Below, piece by piece: positions 1 through 5,383 of a DNA stretch of 5,656 bases. The stretch comes from DASTPP01 sp035762175 (GTDB taxonomy: Bacteria > Myxococcota_A > Polyangia > Polyangiales > Polyangiaceae). Position numbers and translations under genes: made by a program. How positions within the stretch are numbered: the stretch's first letter is position 1; each line of letters opens with the position of its first letter. The DNA is taken from assembly GCA_035762175.1 (NCBI GenBank), contig DASTPP010000103.1, positions 1-5,656 of the forward strand. Direction: 5' to 3'. The notes under the pieces are model-generated. The model was given only the letters and a program-made list of their open reading frames with translations. It was not told the DNA's origin and made no database searches.

Positions 1-120
1 GGTGCCGGTCGCGCGCGTCGCGGCGTCGACCGTCGCCTCGGTCGTCAGATCGCCGCCGTCGAGATCTTCGTGCAGCGCGCGCTCGACGATCGCGTCGAGC
101 TGGGGCACGGGTATCGTCAT
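1..120 (-). CDS. nadC: Nicotinate-nucleotide pyrophosphorylase, N-terminal fragment
   Basis: Only the first 40 codons are inside the window; the gene runs off the left edge. NadC (quinolinate phosphoribosyltransferase, cytoplasmic) converts quinolinate and PRPP to nicotinate mononucleotide in de novo NAD synthesis. The visible protein starts MTIPVPQLDAIVERAL and continues with HEDLDGGDLTTEATV at residues 17-31. A short N-terminal helix followed by an 'EDL..GDLTTEA' motif is characteristic of the NadC N-terminal domain. The ATG (118-120) is well placed for the family; no strong Shine-Dalgarno is seen, the preceding bases being C-rich. The related ModD protein is an alternative, but the motif fits NadC better. 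The catalytic barrel is outside the window. The upstream spacer holds G-tracts and a repeat element, so the promoter may be close to the start or inside the repeat. Confidence 0.85.
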   Translation of the reverse strand, partial: MTIPVPQLDAIVERALHEDLDGGDLTTEATVDAATRATGT

Positions 121-147
121 CGGGGGGCCTGTCTCGCTGGAGAACGT

Positions 148-170
148 GGGGGGGCTTGGGGGGGCAAGGG
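148..170 (+). other. G-tract cluster, possible G-quadruplex
   Basis: On the plus strand there are two runs of seven G (148-154 and 158-164) separated by CTT, then CAA and GGG (168-170). A further run of six G lies at 122-127. This satisfies the simple pattern of four G3 tracts with short loops. It lies 28-50 bases upstream of the nadC start, with the G-rich strand being the template strand for nadC. In such a GC-rich genome this may be incidental. Folding is an inference. Confidence 0.35.
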
Positions 171-186
171 CGTTGCGGAACGCGGC

Positions 187-208
187 GCCCCCGACTGAAG
201 TCGGGGGC
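187..208. repeat. REP-like palindrome, left end of element A
   Basis: GCCCCCGACT (187-196) and AGTCGGGGGC (199-208) form a perfect 10-bp stem around GA. In practice this would be an 8- or 9-bp stem with a TGAA-type loop. The palindrome recurs in inverted orientation at 387-408 and in degenerate form at both ends of element B. Confidence 0.8.
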
Positions 209-337
209 AACGAACGCCCCCTCGTGCCACGCGGCTTCGGCGCGATTCGGCGAGCCAAGCCCGCCCCCTCGCCGGGGGCCGGGCTCCCGCGGGCTGCGGC
301 CCCCGGGCGAGCGCGCGAGAGCGCCTCGCGACGAGGG

Positions 338-358
338 AGCCCTGCCTCCGGCAGGGCT
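338..358 (+). terminator. Terminator-like hairpin inside element A
   Basis: A 9-bp GC-rich stem, AGCCCTGCC / GGCAGGGCT, with a 3-base loop is followed on the plus strand by TTTGC (358-362). The shape is that of a weak intrinsic terminator with a very short T-tract. No plus-strand gene ends here, so its more likely role is as a structural part of the repeat. The mirror hairpin at 258-285 faces the other way and could act on minus-strand transcripts leaving the HAD gene. Confidence 0.35.
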
Positions 359-386
359 TTGCGCGCCGTTTCCGCGGGCGTTCGTT

Positions 387-408
387 GCCCCCGACTTCAG
401 TCGGGGGC
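387..408. repeat. REP-like palindrome, right end of element A
   Basis: This is the inverted copy of the left palindrome. GCCCCCGACT (387-396) pairs with AGTCGGGGGC (399-408) around TC. It lies 13 bases beyond the stop codon of the minus-strand HAD gene, so an mRNA from that gene would carry this hairpin directly after its stop. Confidence 0.8.
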
Positions 409-421
409 GCCGCGGGCGCGC

Positions 422-1084
422 TCACCACGCCTCGACGCGCCAGCCCCGCCGGCGCGCCTCGCGCCGCAGGCGCGGGTCGGGGTTGACGGCGACGGGCTCG
501 CCGACCGCGAGCAAGAGGGGCAGGTCGCTCACGCTGTCCGAATAGAAGGTCGCGTCGCGGAGCGAGAAGCCGTGCCGCTCGGCGAGCCGCTGCGCCCGCT
601 CGACCTTGCCCTCGGCGTAGCAGAGCGGCGGCAGGGCCCGGCCGGTCAGGCGGTGGTCGCGCACCTCGAGCTCGGACGCGACGACGTGGTCGATGCCGAG
701 CCGGCGCGCGAGCGGCCGGGCGGCGTAGGGCGAGGCGGCCGTCACGACGGCGGTCAGGTGCCCCGCGGCCTGGTGGCGCAGCACGGCGGCGCGGGCCCGG
801 TGGCCGACGTGCCGCTCGGCGTAGAGGCGGAAGAGCTCTTCGCAGCGCGCGGCCATGGCCGTCTCGGGCAGCCCCGCCACCGTGGCGAGGGCGCGCTCGG
901 TGACGCGCGCGGCGTCGACGACCCCGAGCGTGTACTGCGCGACCCAGAGCGCCACGCGCGCGCCGTCGCGCAGGGTCGCCTGCCCCATGCGGCGCTGGTG
1001 GCGCACGTAGAGGCTCGCCGTCTCGACGCGCACGAGCGTGCGGTCCATGTCGAAGAGCGCCGCGCGCGGGGCCGCCGGGCTCAC
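422..1084 (-). CDS. HAD-IB family phosphatase-like hydrolase
   Basis: A 220-residue cytoplasmic protein of the haloacid dehalogenase superfamily, most like subfamily IB (phosphoserine-phosphatase-like). All catalytic motifs are visible: motif I D12-M-D14-R-T16 near the N-terminus (D12 the expected nucleophile, D14 the acid/base), motif II around VVT115AAS118, motif III K160 in 'EGK', and motif IV D183-SVS-D187 for Mg2+ binding in 'YSDSVSD'. The helical stretch at residues 20-105 fits a C1 cap. Length is normal for the subfamily. The substrate cannot be told from the sequence. The start is taken as GTG (1082-1084), which overlaps the TGA of the upstream protease gene in a GTGA junction, implying translational coupling. 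The frame stays open upstream to 1708, but that stretch overlaps the protease coding sequence and contains none of the family motifs. A REP-like hairpin follows 13 bases after the stop. Confidence 0.88.
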   Translation of the reverse strand: MSPAAPRAALFDMDRTLVRVETASLYVRHQRRMGQATLRDGARVALWVAQYTLGVVDAARVTERALATVAGLPETAMAARCEELFRLYAERHVGHRARAAVLRHQAAGHLTAVVTAASPYAARPLARRLGIDHVVASELEVRDHRLTGRALPPLCYAEGKVERAQRLAERHGFSLRDATFYSDSVSDLPLLLAVGEPVAVNPDPRLRREARRRGWRVEAW

Positions 1085-1830
1085 CGCGCCCCCCCGAACC
1101 AGAAGGCGAGCCCGCGCACGAGCAGGTTGCACGCGGCGTGGAAGAACACGCCCGGCAGGGTATCGCCCGTCCGGGCCCGCAACCAGCCGAAGAGCAACGA
1201 GGGGAAGAAGACCGCCAGGCGGCTCGGCCGCGGGTCGGTCAAGAGGTGGCCCAGGGCGAAGATGGCGCTCGAGACGACGAGCGCGAGGCCCACCGGCGCG
1301 CCGAACAGGCGGCGGCGCGGCGGCCACCGGTCTTCGAGCGAGGTCTGCAGGTAGCCCCGGAAGAACGCCTCTTCGGGCAGCGCGATGACCAGGAGCTGGC
1401 CGAGCACCTCGTCGCCGAAGCCGGGCGGCAGCCCGAGCCGCGGCGGCCAGCTCACGTGCCGGTAGACGACGTAGCCGACGACGAACGGCGGGAAGACCAC
1501 GAGCGCGGTGCCGAGCGCCCAGCCGAGCCCCCGCCCGAAGGCCGCGGCGAGCTTCGGCGCCGACAGCGGCGTCGGCTCGAAGAGGTCGCCGAAGCCGAGG
1601 CCGTAGCGGGCCGCGCGCCGCTCGGGCCGGCGCCAGACCAGCCACCAGGTCGCCGCCAAGAAGGCGAGCCCCACCCCCGTCGCCGCGTACGCGCTCGGCA
1701 AGAGCCACGAGAGCGCCGTGACCGCCACGGTCACCAGGGCCGAGGCGGCGAGCGGCTCTTTCGCGCGCGCGAACGCCTCGCCCGCGCGGCGGGGCGGCGT
1801 CGGGCCGGGTGGGGGGGGGAGGGGCGGCAT
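1081..1830 (-). CDS. CPBP family glutamic-type intramembrane protease
   Basis: A 249-residue polytopic inner-membrane protein of the CPBP (Abi, CAAX-protease-and-bacteriocin-processing) family. The three family motifs are intact: E153-E154-AFF-R158 (EExxxR), F191-ALG-H195 (FxxxH) and H231-AAC-N235 (HxxxN); the Glu and His residues are the expected catalytic group inside the membrane. Hydrophobic segments lie at about 28-44, 48-66, 103-123, 178-198, 205-216 and 225-245. The N-terminus is proline-rich and encoded partly by a run of nine C. The motif context ('PEEAFFRGYLQ', 'AVFFPSLLFGWLRARTG') resembles myxobacterial CPBP proteases proposed as myxosortases (MrtX/MrtC type), but this is recall, not a search, and no protein with a MYXO-CTERM-type tail is in the window. 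The ATG start (1828-1830) has no clear Shine-Dalgarno. The gene is first in a coupled pair with the HAD gene. Confidence 0.88.
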   Translation of the reverse strand: MPPLPPPPGPTPPRRAGEAFARAKEPLAASALVTVAVTALSWLLPSAYAATGVGLAFLAATWWLVWRRPERRAARYGLGFGDLFEPTPLSAPKLAAAFGRGLGWALGTALVVFPPFVVGYVVYRHVSWPPRLGLPPGFGDEVLGQLLVIALPEEAFFRGYLQTSLEDRWPPRRRLFGAPVGLALVVSSAIFALGHLLTDPRPSRLAVFFPSLLFGWLRARTGDTLPGVFFHAACNLLVRGLAFWFGGAR

Positions 1831-2021
1831 GGCCCGGGCGGCACTGTTCTAGCGGCAGCGGCCGGCGCCGGTCACGTGCCTTCGTCCGAGAGGCGCTCGG
1901 GTCGCCCCTGCGCGCACCCCCCGCGCGGCTCCGGGCGGCCTCGGCCGAGCTCGGGCCCCCGCGCGGGCCCCGGCGGGCTGTCTTCTTCTCGTCGGGCGGG
2001 CCCCTCGTCTATGGTGGCGCC
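1831..2021. promoter_or_regulatory. Divergent intergenic region, presumed to hold two promoters
   Basis: This 191-base spacer separates the start of the minus-strand protease/HAD pair from the start of the plus-strand HEAT/lipoprotein pair, so both transcripts must begin here or within the adjacent genes. It is very GC-rich. I see no convincing -35/-10 pair. Palindromic strings are present (CACGTG at 1873-1878, CTCGGCCGAG at 1940-1949), but such strings are expected by chance at this composition. A GGTGG stretch at 2013-2017 could serve as a weak ribosome binding site for the HEAT gene. Confidence 0.35.
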
Positions 2022-4547
2022 ATGAGCACGGACGAAGTCAGGGCGCTGCGGGGCGGCCGCGGGCGGCCTGCGCTGATCGCCCTCGGGGCCCTCGGGGCGC
2101 TCGCCGGCGGGGCGGCCCTCTATTTCGGCCTGAAGGCGAGCGCCGACCGGCCCTCGATCGAGCAGATCGTCGAGGCGAAGGCCGCGCTCTACGCCCGGCC
2201 GCGGGCCGAGCAGCTGCCCGCCTGGCGGGCGCACGCCGGGGGCGCCGAGCCGCTCATGCGCCAAGAGGCGCTCGTGCAGCTCTTCTTCCTCGAAGACAAA
2301 GAGATCGTGCCGCTCGCGACCGCGGCCCTGACGGCGACCGACCGGCGCGTGCGGGGGGTCGCCGCCCAAGTGCTCGCGGCGCTCGGGCCGCCGGCGGCCG
2401 AGCCCGCGCGCGCGGCGCTCGTCAAGGCGTTCGGCGAGGCCGAGATGGGCGACCGGCCCCAGATCGGCTGGGCGCTCGTCGTGCTCGGCGAGAAGTCGCT
2501 CTTCCGCGAGCTGCTCGAGGTCTACAAGGGCGGGCACTTCACCAACATCGAGCGCCCCGGCGGCGGGCGCGCCTTCGACGTCGAGTCGGTCGCGCGCCTG
2601 GCGAGCCCCGACCAGTGGGCCGCGCTCGTCGCCGACCCGAACGAGGGCGTGCGCTCGCTCGCGGCGGGCGTGCTCGCGCGCTCGGGCGACAAGAAGTTCG
2701 AGCCGCAGCTCTTGAAGCTCGTCGAAGACCCGAACCGCAACGTCGCGCGCGAGGCGGCCGCCGGGCTCGGCCGCATCGGCGACCCGTCGACGGCGGCGAC
2801 GCTCGTCAAGGCGCTCACGCGCGCCAGCCACGAAGACCGCGCGGGCTTCCTCGAGGCGCTGCGCGACGGGGCCGGCGGCGCCGGGCTCGCGCTCGCCCTC
2901 GACGCCGTCGCCCCGAACGATCCGAACCTCGCCAAGGCGCAGCGCAAGCAGGTCTTCGACCTCTTGCACAAGCTCGCCGACCCGCGCGCCGGCGACGCGC
3001 TCTCGCGCTACCTCGCCACCTCGAACCCCGCGCCGCACTGGCGTCACGAGGCCGCGCTCTGCCTCGCCGAGATCGGCGACCTGCGCGCCGCGTCCCACCT
3101 CGGCGAGCGGCTCAAGCACGCCCCCGACCAGCTCTACGACAAGGCGAAAGACCCCGAGTGGGTCCGCGATGATAGCGAGCGCGTGGTCGCCGCCCGCATG
3201 CTGGCCGACCTCGCCGTCCTGCACCCGGCCTCGCACCCCGAGCTGCGCGCGCACGCCGAGGCGGGCGCGCTCGCCTGGGTGCACCAGTACCCGCAGCCGC
3301 ACGCCAACGGGCTGCGCTTTCTCGTCGCCGCCGAGTCGACGCGCGTCTTGCCCGACCTGCGCGGCTGGGCGAACCCGAAAGACCCCCTGCCCAAGGTCGG
3401 GCAGTCGGGCGCCTTCCCCGGGTCGTACGAGACGGCGCCGAGCGCGCTGCGCTACCTCGGCTGGTCCAAAGACGCGCCCTCGTGGGGCCTGCTCGAGAAG
3501 CAGCTCAACCGCAAAGACCCGAAGCACGACATCAGCGAAGGCGGCCTCGTCGGCTCGGGCCTCTCGATGCTCGGCATGGCGCTGCGCGGCCTCTCGGTCG
3601 GGGCGGCGCAGGGCTTCGCGCAGTGGGGCGACGCGCGCGCCGTCAACCCGCTGCTCAAGCTCGCCGACGACCCCAAGCAGAACGAGGGCGCGCGCGGCGA
3701 GGCCTGCGCCGCGCTCGCGTGGGTCTCGAGCGACGAGCAGCGCCGCGAGTTCGTCAACCGCGCCCGCTCGCTCTCGGCCACCGACGCGAAGACGAAGCCC
3801 ATGCGCGCCTGCCTGCTCGAGGCCTTCGCGCGGAGGCCCGCCGAGGGCGCGCTCGGCCCGATGCTCGAGATGTTCACGCGCGAGGCCGACTTCGTCTTCC
3901 GGCACAAGCTCGCCCGCGCCCTCGGCTGGTCGGGCCTCGATAGCAAGTCCGAAGAGGCCCTGCTCGAGAAGATCAACGACCCCGAGCTGCGCGCCGACGC
4001 CGCCCTCGCCCTCGTGCTCGGCGGCACCCCCGACGCCGCCGCGCGCGCCGTCGCCCTCTACGGACGCGCCCCGCGCGAGGCGCTCGACGAGCTGAAAGAG
4101 CTCTACCTCGACTCGTTCGGGTACTGGTCCGACGAAGATCTGAGCAAGGGACGGCTCTACCGCTGGGTGGCCAACGCCGAGGCCGTCGCCCGGGTGCGCG
4201 TGCGCGACGTGATCCAAGACTGGGCGCGCCTCCGGCTCGAGTCGCAGATGAACAACCTCGAATTCGACAACGGCCCGCACTCGATCACGCGCGTCGTCTT
4301 GCGCCGGCGGCTCTTCGACGCGGCCAAGGCGGGCGACGGCGAGCAGAAGCGCTCGGCCATCGCGACGCTCAAGTTCTTGCGCGAGCAGGGCACGCTCATG
4401 GCCCTGCGCGACCAGCCCGGCGAGACCGGCACCCTCGCCCGCCGCGCCTACTTCGAGCTGATGAACCCCAAGTCGCCCGGCGCCGAGACCGTGCCCGCGC
4501 GCGCCTCGGCCTCCGCCGTCCGCGTCGCGCCGCCCGGCCGCCCATGA
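2022..4547 (+). CDS. Membrane-anchored HEAT-repeat protein, periplasmic
   Basis: An 841-residue protein. Residues 1-16 are polar and Arg-rich, and residues 17-37 form one strongly hydrophobic segment (ALIALGALGALAGGAALYF). This predicts an uncleaved signal anchor with the rest in the periplasm. The bulk is alpha-solenoid: HEAT-like units are clear at about 77-104, 106-137, 200-234, 235-265 and 338-365, each with the pattern 'D..VR..AA..L...GD....P.L...L', and further helical pairs fill the middle. Residues about 710-815 (from 'YRWVANAEAVARVRVRDVIQDW') are less repetitive and may be a distinct C-terminal domain; the last 20 residues are a Pro/Ala/Arg-rich tail. Such proteins usually serve as protein-binding scaffolds; no catalytic motif is seen. 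ATG 2022 is chosen because it sits just before the anchor. The open frame upstream to 1809 is compositionally non-coding. The stop overlaps the lipoprotein start (ATGA), so the two are probably co-translated partners. Specific function unknown. Confidence 0.85.
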   Translation: MSTDEVRALRGGRGRPALIALGALGALAGGAALYFGLKASADRPSIEQIVEAKAALYARPRAEQLPAWRAHAGGAEPLMRQEALVQLFFLEDKEIVPLATAALTATDRRVRGVAAQVLAALGPPAAEPARAALVKAFGEAEMGDRPQIGWALVVLGEKSLFRELLEVYKGGHFTNIERPGGGRAFDVESVARLASPDQWAALVADPNEGVRSLAAGVLARSGDKKFEPQLLKLVEDPNRNVAREAAAGLGRIGDPSTAATLVKALTRASHEDRAGFLEALRDGAGGAGLALALDAVAPNDPNLAKAQRKQVFDLLHKLADPRAGDALSRYLATSNPAPHWRHEAALCLAEIGDLRAASHLGERLKHAPDQLYDKAKDPEWVRDDSERVVAARMLADLAVLHPASHPELRAHAEAGALAWVHQYPQPHANGLRFLVAAESTRVLPDLRGWANPKDPLPKVGQSGAFPGSYETAPSALRYLGWSKDAPSWGLLEKQLNRKDPKHDISEGGLVGSGLSMLGMALRGLSVGAAQGFAQWGDARAVNPLLKLADDPKQNEGARGEACAALAWVSSDEQRREFVNRARSLSATDAKTKPMRACLLEAFARRPAEGALGPMLEMFTREADFVFRHKLARALGWSGLDSKSEEALLEKINDPELRADAALALVLGGTPDAAARAVALYGRAPREALDELKELYLDSFGYWSDEDLSKGRLYRWVANAEAVARVRVRDVIQDWARLRLESQMNNLEFDNGPHSITRVVLRRRLFDAAKAGDGEQKRSAIATLKFLREQGTLMALRDQPGETGTLARRAYFELMNPKSPGAETVPARASASAVRVAPPGRP

Positions 4548-5137
4548 GGGCGCGCCCCGCCGCCGCCGCCCTCCTCGCCCTCGCCGCCGGCTGCGGCGCG
4601 CCCTCGGGCCCGGCCGCGCGCGCCGAGCGGCGCGAGCTCTCGGCCCGCGAGATCGCGCCGCCGCCCGGCGTCGCCCTCGAGCAGACCTGCGTTACCAGCG
4701 GCCCCGAGCTCTGCTTCGACGCCCGCGACAACAACTGCAACGGGCTGCTCGAAGAGGGCTGTGGCGTCAAAGCGGGCGTCTTGCAAATGGTCGCCGCCTG
4801 GGCCGAGGCCGAGGCCGACGTCGATCTGCTCGTCACCGACCCGAACGGCGAGCTCGTGCGCCCCGGCGCCACCACGGCCGCGGGGCTGACCAAAGAGAAA
4901 GATTGCCCCGGCTCCGACCGGCAGTGCCACGGCCAGAACCTCGAGAACGTCTACCTCGAGCAAGATGCCGAGCCGCAGCGCGGCTACTACCGCGTCGCCC
5001 TGCGCCTGGAGAAGTCGAACGGCGCGCCGCTGCCGCTCAAGGTGCACCTGGGCGCGCGCGTCGGGCCCCGCGTCTACGGGCTCGCGGTCGAGCTGGGCGC
5101 GCAGGGCGAAGAGAAGATCTTGTCGTTTCGGCTTTGA
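4544..5137 (+). CDS. Predicted lipoprotein, MopE-like Cys motif and DUF2135-like domain
   Basis: A 197-residue protein. The N-terminus MRARPAAAALLALAAGC is a short lipoprotein signal peptide with the acylated Cys at residue 17. The lipobox is slightly atypical (Ala, not Leu, at -3; Leu at -4), and the following Gly-Ala does not suggest inner-membrane retention. Residues 49-73 contain CFDARDNNCNGLLEEGC, close to the 'DG.DNDCDG..DEGC' motif of MopE-type putative metal-binding repeats, here as a single copy with N for the usual D. Four Cys (49, 57, 65, 73) are spaced exactly eight residues apart. Residues 79-197 look like one beta-sandwich: 'AWAEAEADVDLLVTDPNGE' (85-103), a Cys pair (121, 128), 'ENVYL', then 'GYYRVALRL' (147-155). 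This pattern recalls DUF2135/YfaP-like or pre-peptidase C-type domains. The start overlaps the HEAT gene stop by ATGA. The stop codon abuts repeat element B. Function unknown; a surface or periplasmic partner of the HEAT protein is the simplest guess. Confidence 0.8.
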   Translation: MRARPAAAALLALAAGCGAPSGPAARAERRELSAREIAPPPGVALEQTCVTSGPELCFDARDNNCNGLLEEGCGVKAGVLQMVAAWAEAEADVDLLVTDPNGELVRPGATTAAGLTKEKDCPGSDRQCHGQNLENVYLEQDAEPQRGYYRVALRLEKSNGAPLPLKVHLGARVGPRVYGLAVELGAQGEEKILSFRL

Positions 5138-5241
5138 TGCCAAGCGCGCTTGCTGCGGCCCGGGCACGCGCCCCGCACTGAAGTACGGGGCACGGCGTCT
5201 CCAATTCGTGCCGCGCGACCTCGACCCGATCCGGAGAGCAA

Positions 5242-5267
5242 AGCCCGGCCCTCGCTGGGGCCGGGCT
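5242..5267 (-). terminator. Terminator-like hairpin in element B, minus-facing
   Basis: A perfect 10-bp stem, AGCCCGGCCC / GGGCCGGGCT, with a 6-base loop. Read on the minus strand it is followed by TTTGCTCTCC. It is the mirror of the 5319-5344 hairpin and could end transcripts coming from the gene at 5544-5656. The T-tract is only three bases, so strength is doubtful. Confidence 0.35.
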
Positions 5268-5318
5268 CCCGCGGGCTCTGGCTGCCGGGCGAGCCTGCGG
5301 AGCGGCGCGCGGCGCGCG

Positions 5319-5344
5319 AGCCCACCCCCAACGAGGGGTGGGCT
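5319..5344 (+). terminator. Terminator-like hairpin in element B, plus-facing
   Basis: A perfect 10-bp stem, AGCCCACCCC / GGGGTGGGCT, with loop CAACGA, followed on the plus strand by TTTGCTCTCC. It lies about 180 bases after the lipoprotein stop and is the best candidate for ending the HEAT/lipoprotein transcript. Two stem pairs differ from the mirror hairpin at 5242-5267, with both sides changed together. The T-tract is short (5344-5346). Confidence 0.4.
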
Positions 5345-5383
5345 TTGCTCTCCGTTCGAAGGGGCTACTCCGTGCCCCGTACT

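Larger units (their letters stand above)
181..414. repeat. REPIN/BIME-like symmetric repeat, element A
   Basis: A 234-bp non-coding element fills most of the 301-base spacer between nadC and the HAD gene. Its ends, 181-219 and 376-414, are perfect 39-bp inverted repeats of each other. Each end contains a palindrome with an ACT-GA-AGT core (187-208 and 387-408). Inside lie two hairpins in mirror orientation: 258-285 (AGCCCG...GGGCT, one bulged C) and 338-358 (AGCCCTGCC, loop TCC, GGCAGGGCT, then TT). The flanks of these hairpins (248-262 and 354-368) are also inverted repeats, about 13 of 15 matching. The right end is 7 bases from the stop codon of the HAD gene. There is no transposase ORF and no clear target duplication. 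Element B is a second copy. The architecture resembles REP doublets mobilised in trans by RAYT (TnpA-REP) transposases; that assignment is inference. Confidence 0.85.

Noticed and set aside
181..414. CRISPR array or tandem repeat reading of element A
   Set aside because: There are only two copies of the end sequence, inverted, with no regularly spaced direct repeats.
2..1354. 450-codon open frame on the plus strand
   Set aside because: It lies opposite nadC, the repeat element, the HAD gene and the protease, crosses the repeat without interruption, and has an Arg/Ala/Gly-rich featureless translation. It is a by-product of high GC and few stop codons.
1085..1708. N-terminal extension of the HAD protein by about 208 residues
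   Set aside because: The frame is open, but it overlaps the protease, whose motifs are intact, and the extension has no recognisable domain. The GTG at 1084 gives a complete HAD fold and a standard GTGA junction.
1940..1949. CTCGGCCGAG palindrome as an operator in the divergent spacer
   Set aside because: A 10-base palindrome of mostly G and C is common by chance at this composition, and nothing else supports a binding site.
1809..2021. Upstream extension of the HEAT protein by 71 residues
   Set aside because: It would run through the divergent spacer and overlap the start of the protease gene; its Arg/Pro/Gly-rich translation precedes the signal anchor and has no leader-like features.
1872..4280. 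802-codon open frame antisense to the HEAT-repeat gene
   Set aside because: The plus-strand frame has a signal anchor, HEAT repeats and gene-like coupling to the next gene, whereas the antisense translation is low-complexity Arg/Ala/Gly/Glu. Long antisense frames are expected opposite GC-rich genes.
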